NCBI RefSeq assembly: GCF_001422985.1
Contig: NZ_LMNL01000023.1
Location: 320,516-384,515, forward strand
DNA length: 64,000 nt
Origin: Methylobacterium sp. Leaf117
Lineage (GTDB): Bacteria > Pseudomonadota > Alphaproteobacteria > Rhizobiales > Beijerinckiaceae
Direction of reading: 5' to 3'
Shown: in pieces, positions 28,263 through 37,171 of the stretch
Layout: the number at the start of each line of letters is the position of its first letter
Position numbering within the stretch: the stretch's first letter is position 1
Notes under the pieces: model-generated
The model's input: only the letters and a program-made list of their open reading frames with translations
Told to the model about the DNA's origin: nothing
Databases searched by the model: none
Made by a program: the position numbers and the translations under genes

Positions 28263-29755
28263 GGCTGCGCCCCGAACTTTTTACGACGCTGGGTCTCGCC
28301 GGACTCCTCTCCGGCTGCATGGTCGGGCCGGACTATTCGCGTCCCTCGGTGGAGACACCGCTGGCGTTCAAGCAGGGCGGCACCCGCGAGGACAGTGCCG
28401 CCTTTGTGGCGAGCCGCAAGGGCTGGCGCCCGGCCGCGCCCAACGACGGGGCCGAGCGCGGCGACTGGTGGCGGGTGTTTCGCGATCCCACCCTCGACCG
28501 GCTGATCCGCCTCGTCGACGTCGACAACCAGAGTCTTCGGGCCCAGGTGGCGGCCTACGAGCAGGCACGCGGCTTCGTTGCCCAGGCCCGCGCCGCGCTG
28601 TTTCCCACGGTGACCGGCGCCCCCAGCATCTCGCGATCCCGCACCATCGGCATCGAGCGCACCAACGTGTCGCTCCAGGGGCAGGCGAGCTGGGAACTCG
28701 ACCTGTTCGGCCGCATCCGCCGCAACATCGAGAGCGAGGTCGCGACCGCCCAGGCCACCGCCGCCGAACTCGCCCTCGTGCGCCTGACGCTGCAATCCGA
28801 GCTTGCCACCAACTATCTCACGCTGCGCTACCAGGATTCGCTCCAGCGCGTGCTCAACGAGAATATCGAGGGCTACAAGAGAAGCCTCGCAATCACCGAG
28901 AACCAGTACAATGCCGGGGTCGCAGCACGCTCCGACGTGATCACGGCGCAGACCCAGCTGCAGACCACCCAGGCTCAGGCCATCGCCGTCGGTCTCCAGC
29001 GCGCCACCTTCGAACACGCCATCGCGCTGCTGGTCGGCCGGCCACCGTCGGAGCTCAGCCTCCCGGTGGCGCCGCTGGCCGCGCGTCCGCCCGGGGTTCC
29101 GGTCGGCATCCCCTCTGGGCTGCTCGAGCGGCGCCCGGACGTGGCCCAGGCGGAACGCAACGTTCAGGCCCAGAGCGAGCAGATCGGTGTCGCCGTGGCG
29201 GCGTTCTATCCGACCGTGACGCTGTCGGCCTCGGGCGGTATCTCCGGCAACCCGACGAACGGTCTGTTCTCGGCCGCAAACCAGGTCTGGTCGGTGGCGG
29301 CCGCCGGGTCCGAGGTCTTCTACGACGGAGGCGCGCGCGCGGCAGCCCTGCGCATCACCCGTGCGGCCTACGACGCCAGCGTCGCGAATTACCGTCAAAC
29401 GGTGCTGACAGCCTTCTCGGAGGTCGAGAACGGACTGGCCGGCGTGCGGATCCTCGCCCGCCAGCAGGTGGCCCAGGACGAGGCCTTGGCCTCCGCCCGC
29501 CGCGCCGTGGAGATCACCCTCAACGAGTACCGGGCCGGCACGCAGAACTTCACCACCGTGGTCACCGCGCAGGCGCTCGCCCTCAACAACGAGGTCACGG
29601 CCCTCCAGATCCGGCTCAACCGCTTCACCACCGCCGTCTCGCTGATCCGCGCCCTGGGCGGTGGCTGGGACGTGCGCAGCCTGCCGACCGGCGAGGAACT
29701 GAAGGAAGCCCGGTTGCCGGTGGATTCCGGGCAGGCCGTCCGCATGGACGAGTAG
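28259..29755 (+). CDS. Outer-membrane efflux lipoprotein, NodT/OprM family
   Basis: 498 residues. A lipoprotein signal ends LAGLLSGC (Cys20), then MVGPDYSRPSVETPLAFK, the standard opening of NodT-family channels. Two TolC-like repeats follow, each with a coiled-coil hairpin (NYLTLRYQDSLQRVLNENIEGYKRS; FSEVENGLAGVRILARQQVAQDEALASARRAVEI). SGLLERRPDVAQAERN marks the linker between repeats. It forms the outer-membrane exit duct for the MdtABC-like pump encoded immediately upstream. Confidence 0.94.
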   Translation: MRLRPELFTTLGLAGLLSGCMVGPDYSRPSVETPLAFKQGGTREDSAAFVASRKGWRPAAPNDGAERGDWWRVFRDPTLDRLIRLVDVDNQSLRAQVAAYEQARGFVAQARAALFPTVTGAPSISRSRTIGIERTNVSLQGQASWELDLFGRIRRNIESEVATAQATAAELALVRLTLQSELATNYLTLRYQDSLQRVLNENIEGYKRSLAITENQYNAGVAARSDVITAQTQLQTTQAQAIAVGLQRATFEHAIALLVGRPPSELSLPVAPLAARPPGVPVGIPSGLLERRPDVAQAERNVQAQSEQIGVAVAAFYPTVTLSASGGISGNPTNGLFSAANQVWSVAAAGSEVFYDGGARAAALRITRAAYDASVANYRQTVLTAFSEVENGLAGVRILARQQVAQDEALASARRAVEITLNEYRAGTQNFTTVVTAQALALNNEVTALQIRLNRFTTAVSLIRALGGGWDVRSLPTGEELKEARLPVDSGQAVRMDE

Positions 29756-29890
29756 GGGCCGGTGCCGAGCGATCCGTGGCAGCCTGTGCGATCTGTCACG
29801 ACCTTGGCCGGAACGTGCCGCGATGCCGCAGGTTGACGAGCGGATTTTGCCGGCGCGCCGCCCGGCAACCGTGAGTGGAGGCCGTGGGCC

Positions 29891-31405
29891 ATGGATCAGA
29901 CACCCCCCGCCGATGCACCCGAGCCAGAGGCCGTTCCGGCGGCACCGCCCTGCACCCTGGTGATCTTCGGAGCCGGCGGCGATCTCACGAAGCGACTTTT
30001 GATGCCGGCCCTGTACAATCTGTCCGCCGGAGGCCTGCTCGATCCGGGATTTCGGGTCATCGGTGTCGACCACAACCCGAACACCGACGAGGGCTGGCGT
30101 AAGGATCTGTCCGAGACGATGCAGTCCTTCACCACGGACCGCACCTCGGAATTCCATCCGGAACGCATCGATCCGAAAGCCTGGGGCTTCGTCCGCGAGC
30201 GACTGAGCTTCCGCCAGGGCGACTTCACCGCCGCCGAGACCTTTTCGAGCCTCGCGGGTGCGCTGTCCGGCAACGTGATCTTCTATCTCGCGGTTTCGGC
30301 TCGCTTCTTCGGCCCGGTCGTCGATGCCCTAGGCGAGGCGGGCCTGCTCAAGGAACAGTCCGGTGCCTTCCGCCGCGTCGTCATCGAGAAGCCGTTTGGC
30401 AGCGACCTCGACTCGGCGCGAGCGCTCAACGCGCGCATTCTGAAGCACGGCACGGAGAGCCAGTTCTTTCGCATCGATCACTTCCTCGGCAAGGAGACGG
30501 TGCAGAGCATCCTGGCGATCCGCTTCGCCAACGGTCTGCTCGGACCGGTCTGGCACCGCGACCACATCGACCATGTCGAGATCACTGCGGCGGAGACCAT
30601 CGGCGTCGAGGCCCGCGGTGCCTTCTACGAGCCCACCGGGGCGCTGCGCGACATGGTGCCGAACCACCTGTTCCAGCTCCTCTGCATGGTGGCGATGGAG
30701 CCCCCCGCGACCCTCGATGCCGAGGATGTCCGCGATGCGAAGGCCCGGCTGATCCAGGCGGTGCAGCCGGTTCAGCCCGCGCAGGCGGTACGAGGCCAGT
30801 ACGGCGCCGGTCGGGAGCACGGGCACGCCGTGCCCGGCTACCGCGACGAACCGAACGTCGCCGCGGATTCGCGGACCGAGACCTACGTCGCGCTGAAGCT
30901 TTCGATCGACAATCCGCGCTGGAAGGACGTTCCGTTCTATCTCCGCACCGGCAAGCGGATGACCGACCGCGTGACCGAGATCGCACTTCACTTCCGGCCT
31001 CCGGCCCGCTCGCCCTTCGCGGCTCCCGATGCGCCCGTGGCCCCGGATGTGCTTTGCTTCCGGATCGACCCCGAGCAGGGGATGGATATCGTCATGAACG
31101 CCAAGCGGCCCGGGCCGCGACTCGATCTCGGTCGGGTCACCGCTGCGTTCGACTACGGTGACTTCTTCAAGGAAACGCCGAGCGTCGGTTACGAGACGCT
31201 GCTCTACGATTGCCTGATCGGCGATGCGACGCTGTTCCAGCGCGCCGACAGCATCGAGGCGGCCTGGGCGGTGGTCGATCCGTTGCTGAAGGCCTGGGTC
31301 GATGCCCCCGTGGAGTTCTATTCCGCCGGCAGCGACGGGCCGGAAGGTGCGACCGCGTTACTGGCCGCCCAGGGCCATCGGTGGCTACCGCTCGGCGAGG
31401 GATGA
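29891..31405 (+). CDS. zwf: Glucose-6-phosphate 1-dehydrogenase
   Basis: 504 residues. It oxidises glucose 6-phosphate to 6-phosphogluconolactone, the entry to the oxidative pentose phosphate and Entner-Doudoroff routes, and makes NADPH. The nucleotide-binding motif is VIFGAGGDLTKRLLMPAL. The substrate-binding signature RIDHFLGKETVQ has RIDH at residues 194-197, and EKPFGSDLDSA and LRDMVPNHLFQLL are present. A weak EcfG-like site lies upstream (GGAAC at 29810, 16-bp spacer, GGTT). Its 3' end overlaps the convergent nuclease gene by 21 bp. Confidence 0.95.
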   Translation: MDQTPPADAPEPEAVPAAPPCTLVIFGAGGDLTKRLLMPALYNLSAGGLLDPGFRVIGVDHNPNTDEGWRKDLSETMQSFTTDRTSEFHPERIDPKAWGFVRERLSFRQGDFTAAETFSSLAGALSGNVIFYLAVSARFFGPVVDALGEAGLLKEQSGAFRRVVIEKPFGSDLDSARALNARILKHGTESQFFRIDHFLGKETVQSILAIRFANGLLGPVWHRDHIDHVEITAAETIGVEARGAFYEPTGALRDMVPNHLFQLLCMVAMEPPATLDAEDVRDAKARLIQAVQPVQPAQAVRGQYGAGREHGHAVPGYRDEPNVAADSRTETYVALKLSIDNPRWKDVPFYLRTGKRMTDRVTEIALHFRPPARSPFAAPDAPVAPDVLCFRIDPEQGMDIVMNAKRPGPRLDLGRVTAAFDYGDFFKETPSVGYETLLYDCLIGDATLFQRADSIEAAWAVVDPLLKAWVDAPVEFYSAGSDGPEGATALLAAQGHRWLPLGEG

Positions 31406-32242
31406 CCGCGTCGCTTTCGATGGTTTCGCGCCCCGGGATGCTGTCGAGATCGGCCGGCCCGCGCCTTGCCTGCTGGCCGGCCGGCCCTTGTCCGGTGATC
31501 CCGGTTGGAGCTCCGTCAGGGCATCGTGGTGCAGGAGCAGGACTCCGGTGGCGGCGGCGAGCTTTCGCGCCGCTGGCGTGAACCCGGCATTGGAGACCAC
31601 CGCTGCCATGTCGCCGGACCAATAATGCAGGGCCGCGGCGATTTCCTGCACGGCGCCATTCCCCACCGGCCGACCATAGCGCTTGCACTGGACCACCAGA
31701 CGGATGCCGGCCTGCTCGGCAACGATGTCTGCCCCCTGGTCGCCGCTGGCCTGTGTCGCGCGGGCGGCCCAACCCGCCTCCCGCAGTCGTTCGGCACAGT
31801 AGCGTTCGTAAGCGATGCCGTCTTCTGGCGCCTCACTCTCGTCGGGCAGGTTAATCTCTGATGCGACGCGCTCGATGATGTCGAGGAGTTCGTTCCAGAG
31901 GTCGTCGATCGCCGCCCCGAGCCCGCGGGCTTCGAGCTGCGGCACGATGGTGCGCTCGGCGAAATAGGCGCGTTCCCGCTCCCATCCATCGCTGATCAGA
32001 TTGCCATAGGCATCGACGAAGCATTCCTGCCGCCGGCGGAGGGCAAGCGTCGGCGCGTGCCCGCGCGCGATCCGCCGGATCAGTCGACGGATGCGCCGGG
32101 GACGGTCGAGATGTTGGAGAAGGATCGCGACGAGCGCGAGACCCGCGCCGATGGCGCCGGGCTGGCCGAACCAGAGGGCGAAGCCCCCTCCCAAGACCGA
32201 AGTCCAGAACAGGCGCGCCACGAGACGCGATCGGTCCGACAT
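31385..32242 (-). CDS. Membrane-anchored restriction endonuclease-like protein (Mrr_cat)
   Basis: 285 residues. Two hydrophobic segments fill about residues 10-45. A basic linker and a helical middle region follow. The C-terminal nuclease core has DGIAYERYCAERLREAGW, then GDQGADIVAEQAGIRLVVQCKRY with Asp172 and the Gln185-x-Lys187 pair of the PD-(D/E)XK/Mrr fold. No methyltransferase is nearby, so it is not a classical restriction-modification gene. Membrane-tethered Mrr-like proteins have been proposed to act in DNA uptake, phage defence or repair; none is shown here. The C-terminal tail is Ser/Arg/Lys-rich and overlaps zwf. Confidence 0.85.
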   Translation of the reverse strand: MSDRSRLVARLFWTSVLGGGFALWFGQPGAIGAGLALVAILLQHLDRPRRIRRLIRRIARGHAPTLALRRRQECFVDAYGNLISDGWERERAYFAERTIVPQLEARGLGAAIDDLWNELLDIIERVASEINLPDESEAPEDGIAYERYCAERLREAGWAARATQASGDQGADIVAEQAGIRLVVQCKRYGRPVGNGAVQEIAAALHYWSGDMAAVVSNAGFTPAARKLAAATGVLLLHHDALTELQPGSPDKGRPASRQGAGRPISTASRGAKPSKATRSSLAER

Positions 32243-32519
32243 GATGTGGTTCCAACCCCCGAAGGCGCCGGGGTCATCCGACCGCCGGCCTCATCGAGCC
32301 GGACCGTGCCAGCCGCGGGTTGCGCGTTCTCTAACGGGGTCGGATTGGCCGCCAGGAATTCCGTCCCGGCGTCTGAAGATGCGGTGCCCGAATACAGGGC
32401 GAAGAGGTACAGAGCGTGCCCTTCCTCTTCGAAGACCGGTCTGGTCTAAGAAAAAAGCGGCATTTCACACGAGCCTGGACGCTCCATCGCCCGATTGGTC
32501 ACTCGCTGTGGATAACGCC

Positions 32520-32552
32520 GCAGAGGCGGGAGCGTGATGCTCCGGCCTCTGC
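32520..32552 (-). terminator. Hairpin downstream of mucR
   Basis: Stem of 8 bp (GCAGAGGC/GCCTCTGC), one G-G mismatch on the plus strand (C-C on the mucR strand), then 5 bp (GGAGC/GCTCC) and a 5-nt loop, about 40 bp after the mucR stop. It lacks a clear T-run, so it may stabilise the 3' end rather than terminate. The remainder of 32243-32588 shows no gene. Confidence 0.5.
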
Positions 32553-32588
32553 GCTGCGCCTTTCCGGCGCGGTCGCTTGCGATCCGGC

Positions 32589-33083
32589 TCAGGCCTGAGC
32601 GGCGAGGCGCGGACGACGTCCGCGCGGGAGCGGTGCGGCCTTGGCTTCGATGTCGACGAGGACGTTGTCCTGCTTCCGGCGCTGCTGGCCCAGACCCATG
32701 TTCTTGGCCAGTTCCGAACGGGCGGCGGCATAGTTCGGCGCAACCATCGGATAGTCGCTCGGGAGACTCCACCGGGTGCGATACTGCTCGGGCGTCATCT
32801 CGTAGCGCGTCCGAAGATGGCGCTTCAGCGACTTGAACTTCTTACCGTCTTCCAGACAGACGATGTAGTCCGGGGTGATGGACCGCTTGACCGAAACGGC
32901 CGGGGTCAGCGGCTCGACCTTCTCTTCGACGCCGGACTGATTCAGCTTGCCGAGGGTCGCGTGAATAGACGCGATCAGGGCCGGCAGGTCCGCGATCGGA
33001 ACCGAGTTGTTGCTTACGAACGCAGACACGATGTCTGCCGCAAGTTCGATGTAGTCGGGCAGGATTTCCGTCTCAGCACTCAT
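32589..33083 (-). CDS. mucR: MucR/Ros family transcriptional regulator
   Basis: 164 residues. The N-terminal oligomerisation region (ILPDYIELAADIVSAFVSNNSVPIADLPALI) and the C-terminal Ros-type zinc-finger-like domain (SITPDYIVCLEDGKKFKSLKRHLRTRYEMTPEQYRTRW) identify MucR, a global H-NS-like regulator of exopolysaccharide, motility and virulence or symbiosis genes in Rhizobiales. The metal ligand positions read Cys76, Asp79, His89 and Tyr94 rather than C-C-H-H, so the finger may fold without zinc. The start MSAETEI is the family start. The C-terminal basic tail ends RGRRPRLAAQA. Confidence 0.93.
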   Translation of the reverse strand: MSAETEILPDYIELAADIVSAFVSNNSVPIADLPALIASIHATLGKLNQSGVEEKVEPLTPAVSVKRSITPDYIVCLEDGKKFKSLKRHLRTRYEMTPEQYRTRWSLPSDYPMVAPNYAAARSELAKNMGLGQQRRKQDNVLVDIEAKAAPLPRGRRPRLAAQA

Positions 33084-33181
33084 TACCTGATCTCTCAATG
33101 CGCTTGTGAAGGTTGCGGACCCCAGTGGGAAGCTGCCGCCGGGGAGGTTTGGCAAGGGGCGTCATGGTTGTGACTTGCTTC

Positions 33182-33210
33182 TAGCTATGATGACGCAAAG
33201 AAAAAGGCAA
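33182..33210 (-). promoter_or_regulatory. Candidate mucR promoter
   Basis: On the minus strand TTGCCT (33210-33205), a 17-bp spacer and TAGCTA (33187-33182) resemble a sigma-70-type promoter about 100 bp before mucR. The surrounding stretch to 33671 is visibly richer in A and T than its neighbours and holds no convincing gene; the open frames there (up to 89 codons) lack family character. Confidence 0.4.
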
Positions 33211-33671
33211 GAGGCTGTTTAGGTCTCGCATGGATAGACCGCGGCATTTGCTAGTGAACTGGAATAGACCACCAACTGCATGCATTCTGAGAAACCGGCC
33301 TGGATTGGTCCAAAATTCTGCAGAACTACACAGATGCCCGTTGACGGCTGTGAACCGTTCTGACGGGCGGGCATTTCGCTCGCAACGAATTTTGATGGGG
33401 TCGTTGATAGCGATCTGTTACAGATCAAAGGCGGGGTTCGATCTGACCGCAAACGGACCTTTAGAGCCGATATCGAGCAAAAACAGCCGGATGGCCTAAA
33501 TTAGTCCTTGAATACAAAATCCAGACCCAAAATGGTTGGTCTCGAGGCCCGAAAAAGCCGCGATGCGCCGGCAGCGAGAATCCATCGCTCGAAGAAAAAT
33601 CTACGTAGGTGTCATCGGGCCTGCACCGGCGGGTTTGGAATACTCTTGCAGGTGGCCGTAAGGTCTAGGCC

Positions 33672-34340
33672 TTATAACTCTAAGTTGCGCGGCCCATAAG
33701 ACTTGAACCGTTCCACGATCCGCCAGATCTCATCGTCGTCGAGGACGATCGGGCGCCCGACCTGCAGGGCGATCGCGTATTGCTGGCACAGCGCCTCGAT
33801 CTCGACCGCGAGCCAGAGGGTCTTCTTCAGGTCAGGTCCGATGGCGATCATGCCGTGATTGGCCAGCAGGCAGGCTGTCCGGTCCTTCAGGGCGGCAAGA
33901 GCCAGGGACGACAGGGCTTCCGTTCCATAGGGCGCATAAGGCGCGCATCGCACCGTCGGGCCGCCCGCTGCCGCGATCATGTAATGAACCGCCGGGATGT
34001 CCTGCCCGCACATCGCGAAAGCGGTGCAATGGGTCGGGTGGGCATGGACCACGGCGTTGATCTCCGGCCGCGCCACCAGGATATCGCGATGGAAGCGCCA
34101 TTCCGACGACGGCGCGAGGCCGGGCGAAGCTTCTCCGGTGAAGGTCATGGCCACGATATGCTCCGGCTGCAGCACCTCGGCGGGGATGCCGGAGGGCGTG
34201 ACCAGGAAGCCGTCGGCGGACCGCACGGAGATGTTGCCGGAAGTGCCCTGACTTAAGCCGAGGGCGAGAAGGTCGCGCATCGCGGAGACGAGACCGGCGC
34301 GAGCCGCGCTGTCGTTGGACTCGGGGAGGGGGGTCGGCAT
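33672..34340 (-). CDS. Class II aldolase/adducin family protein (fuculose-phosphate aldolase-like)
   Basis: 222 residues. Zinc-dependent aldolase fold with GLSQGTSGNISVRSADGFLVTPSG for phosphate binding, VVHAHPTHCTAFA with two metal-ligand His residues, and LLANHGMIAIG with the third. Relatives are L-fuculose-1-phosphate aldolase, ribulose-5-phosphate epimerase and methylthioribulose-phosphate dehydratase; the substrate here is open. It is divergent from the acyl-CoA synthetase-acetyltransferase gene across 168 bp. Confidence 0.9.
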   Translation of the reverse strand: MPTPLPESNDSAARAGLVSAMRDLLALGLSQGTSGNISVRSADGFLVTPSGIPAEVLQPEHIVAMTFTGEASPGLAPSSEWRFHRDILVARPEINAVVHAHPTHCTAFAMCGQDIPAVHYMIAAAGGPTVRCAPYAPYGTEALSSLALAALKDRTACLLANHGMIAIGPDLKKTLWLAVEIEALCQQYAIALQVGRPIVLDDDEIWRIVERFKSYGPRNLEL

Positions 34341-34508
34341 GCGGATCTCCAGGAAGGGACGCCCTACCGTGCGGGCGCCGGCGGTCTATAACACCGGCTG
34401 CCGGGTGCGCCCGGCATCAGGCCGGGTCCGCCCGGTCGGTGGCGTCCTCCGGTTTCGGAGCGACGCGAGGATAGCCGTCCGATTCCCCGAGCAGAGGCAG
34501 TTCGGCCG

Positions 34509-37139
34509 ATGAGTACCTACCGCTTCGAGGCTCTGGTCGCGCCCCGTGCGATCGCCCTTGCGGGGCTGGAGGATGGGCCCGACGGATTGGCCGAGGCGGT
34601 TCTGGCGAATCTCCTGCGCGCGCAGTTCCCCGGCTCGATTCTCCGGATCGGCTCCGATGCGGCGTCCGGCGCATTTCCATCGTTTGCCGACCTGCCGGAC
34701 GCCCCCGATCTCGTCATCCTGGCGACCCCCGCCGGTACGATTCCCGAGCACATCGCGGATGCCGGCCGGCGGGGCGCGGCGGCCGCCGTCATCGTGACGC
34801 CGGATGTCGGCGCCGATCTCTGCGAGACGGCCAGGACGGAAGCCCGCCGGCACGGCCTGCGCCTGCTCGGCCCGGGCAGCATCGGTCTCTCGGTTCCCGG
34901 CGCCCGGTTGGATGCAAGCCTGCTGTCGCGCGCACCGAAGGCGGGGGACCTCGCCCTGGTCTCGCAATCGGGCACGGTCGCGGCCGGCATCGTCGAGTGG
35001 GCGGCGCGGCGCGACGTCGGCTTCTCCGCCGTGATGTCCCTCGGCCTGGCCTGCGATATCGACGTGGCCGACTGCCTCGATTACTTCGCCGCCGATATCC
35101 GCACTCGTGCGATCCTGCTTTCCCTCGATGGGGTGGTGGACGCGCGCAAGTTCATGTCCGCGGCGCGGGCCGCAGCGCGGGCCAAGCCCGTGGTCGTCCT
35201 GCGCGCGGGCCGCCACCGGGCGCCGCCGCGCCACGCGACGACGCATACCGGCGCGCTCGCCCGGCCCGATACGGTCTACGAGGCGGCGTTTCGACGGGCG
35301 GGCCTGCTCTCGGTCGATGGCCTCGACGCGATGTTCTCCGCGGTGGAAACCCTTGGGCGGCAGCGGCCCTTCCCCGGCCACCGCTTGGCGATCGTCGGCA
35401 ATGGCCGGGGTATCGGTGCCTTGGCCGCCGACCGGCTCGCCGACCGGGGCGGCATCCTGGCTGCGGCGGGACATCTGGGCAATCCGGTGGATCTCGGCGT
35501 CGCGGCGGGACCGGAGGCCTATGCGGATGCCCTCGCGCCGTTGCTGACCGACCCCGACAACGACGCGGTGCTGGCGGTCCACGTGCCGACGGCGCGCTCC
35601 GACGGCACCGCCGTGGCGACGGCCATCGCCCAGACGGTGAGTCGGGTCCGGCGCAGCGGGGCGCGCCGGAAGCCCGTCTTCGCCGTGACGATCGGCGAGG
35701 AGGCCGAAGCCGCGAGCCGGCTCGCGGCGGCCGGCATCCCGCGCTTTTCCACCGACGATGCTGCCGTCGAGGGGTTCCTGCACCTCGTCCGCTACCGCGA
35801 GGCGCAGGATGACCTGATGCGCACGCCGGATTCACTGCCGCGCGACTTCTCGCCGGATGTCGAGGCGGCCCGCGCCATCGTCGACCGCGCCGTGGCCCAG
35901 GGCCAGACCTGGCTCGATCCCGTGGCGGTCGCCGACCTGCTGGCGGCCTACCGCATCGACAGCGTGCCCCTGACGCTGGCGCCCGACATCGATGCCGTCG
36001 CGACCGCAGCCTGGAGCATCATCGCGGCGGGCGGCGCCGTCGCGCTGAAGGTCGTCTCGCCCGACATCGTGCACAAGTCCGACGTGGGCGGCGTCCGCCT
36101 CGATCTCACCAGCGAGGCCGATGTGCGGGCGGCGGCCGCCGATATCCTGGCGCGGGCCCGGCGGCTGGCGCCGGACGCACGGATCACCGGCTTCGCGGTT
36201 CAGCCGATGATCCGGCGCGGCAAGCAGCGGGAGCTGATCGCAGGCCTCGCCGAAGATCCGACCTTCGGGCCGGTGGTGGTGTTCGGGCGCGGCGGCACGG
36301 CGGTGGAGGTCATCGACGACCGGGCCCTCGGCCTGCCGCCCCTCGACCTGCGGCTCGCCTCCGAATTGATCGACCGCACCCGCGTCGCCCGGCGCCTCGC
36401 CGCTTATCGCGACGTTCCGGCGGTGGACCGCCACGCGGTGGCCCTGGTGCTGGTCAAGCTCGCGCAGATGGCCGCCGATTGCCCGGAGGTCCGCGAACTC
36501 GACATCAACCCGCTCCTGGCCGACGAGACCGGCGCCCTGGCTCTCGATGCCCGCGTGATGGTGGCGCCCGAGGCTCCGACGGGCCGCCGCGCGCGGGGCA
36601 CCTATCACCCGCGCTTCGCGATCCGGCCCTACCCGGTCGAGTGGGAGCGCGTGCTGCACCTGAAGGGCGAGACCATCCGGGTGCGGCCGGTTCGACCCGA
36701 AGACGAGGCGCTGTTCCTCGCCTTCTTCCAATCGGTCAGTGCCGAGGATCTGCGCCTGCGTTTCTTCGCCCCGGTGCGCGACTTCAACCACGCCTTCCTG
36801 GCCAAGCTCACCCAGCTCGACTACGCCCGCGCCATCGCCTTCGTGGCCATCGATGACGCCACCGGGGCGATGCTCGGCGCCGTGCGGCTTCATGCCGACG
36901 CCAATCACGAGAGTGGCGAATACGCCATCCTGATCCACGGGGATCGCAAGGGCACGGGCCTCGGCCATGCCCTGATGAGCCTGATGATCGACTGGGCTCG
37001 CATCGAGGGATTGTCCCGGGTCGAGGGAACGGTTCTGCGGGAGAATCGGCCGATGCTCGCGGTGTGCAGGCAGCTCGGGTTCACCACGCGGCCCGACAGG
37101 GAGGATGCCGGCGTGGTCAAGGTCTCGCTGGCCCTGTAG
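34509..37139 (+). CDS. ADP-forming acyl-CoA synthetase fused to GNAT acetyltransferase (Pat/PatZ-like)
   Basis: 876 residues. Domains in order: CoA-binding Rossmann (about 5-130), succinyl-CoA-synthetase-like domains (about 140-430), ATP-grasp (about 455-690; VAVADLLAAYRIDSVPL, ALKVVSPDIVHKSDVGGVRLDL) and a C-terminal GNAT domain (about 715-870; IRVRPVRPEDEALFLAFF, HGDRKGTGLGHALMSLMIDWA). This is the layout of the protein lysine acetyltransferase Pat (YfiQ), which acetylates acetyl-CoA synthetase and other enzymes. The histidine that is phosphorylated in ADP-forming synthetases appears to be kept (His246 in THTGAL), unlike in the enterobacterial Pat. Confidence 0.92.
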   Translation: MSTYRFEALVAPRAIALAGLEDGPDGLAEAVLANLLRAQFPGSILRIGSDAASGAFPSFADLPDAPDLVILATPAGTIPEHIADAGRRGAAAAVIVTPDVGADLCETARTEARRHGLRLLGPGSIGLSVPGARLDASLLSRAPKAGDLALVSQSGTVAAGIVEWAARRDVGFSAVMSLGLACDIDVADCLDYFAADIRTRAILLSLDGVVDARKFMSAARAAARAKPVVVLRAGRHRAPPRHATTHTGALARPDTVYEAAFRRAGLLSVDGLDAMFSAVETLGRQRPFPGHRLAIVGNGRGIGALAADRLADRGGILAAAGHLGNPVDLGVAAGPEAYADALAPLLTDPDNDAVLAVHVPTARSDGTAVATAIAQTVSRVRRSGARRKPVFAVTIGEEAEAASRLAAAGIPRFSTDDAAVEGFLHLVRYREAQDDLMRTPDSLPRDFSPDVEAARAIVDRAVAQGQTWLDPVAVADLLAAYRIDSVPLTLAPDIDAVATAAWSIIAAGGAVALKVVSPDIVHKSDVGGVRLDLTSEADVRAAAADILARARRLAPDARITGFAVQPMIRRGKQRELIAGLAEDPTFGPVVVFGRGGTAVEVIDDRALGLPPLDLRLASELIDRTRVARRLAAYRDVPAVDRHAVALVLVKLAQMAADCPEVRELDINPLLADETGALALDARVMVAPEAPTGRRARGTYHPRFAIRPYPVEWERVLHLKGETIRVRPVRPEDEALFLAFFQSVSAEDLRLRFFAPVRDFNHAFLAKLTQLDYARAIAFVAIDDATGAMLGAVRLHADANHESGEYAILIHGDRKGTGLGHALMSLMIDWARIEGLSRVEGTVLRENRPMLAVCRQLGFTTRPDREDAGVVKVSLAL

Positions 37140-37171
37140 GGCGTCTCAGGCTTGCGCGATCTGGCCTCCGA

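Noticed and set aside
31385..32242. Restriction-modification system
   Set aside because: No methyltransferase or specificity gene within the window near the nuclease-like gene.
33230..33499. 89-codon open frame upstream of mucR
   Set aside because: No ribosome site, no family likeness and an AT-richer composition consistent with non-coding DNA.
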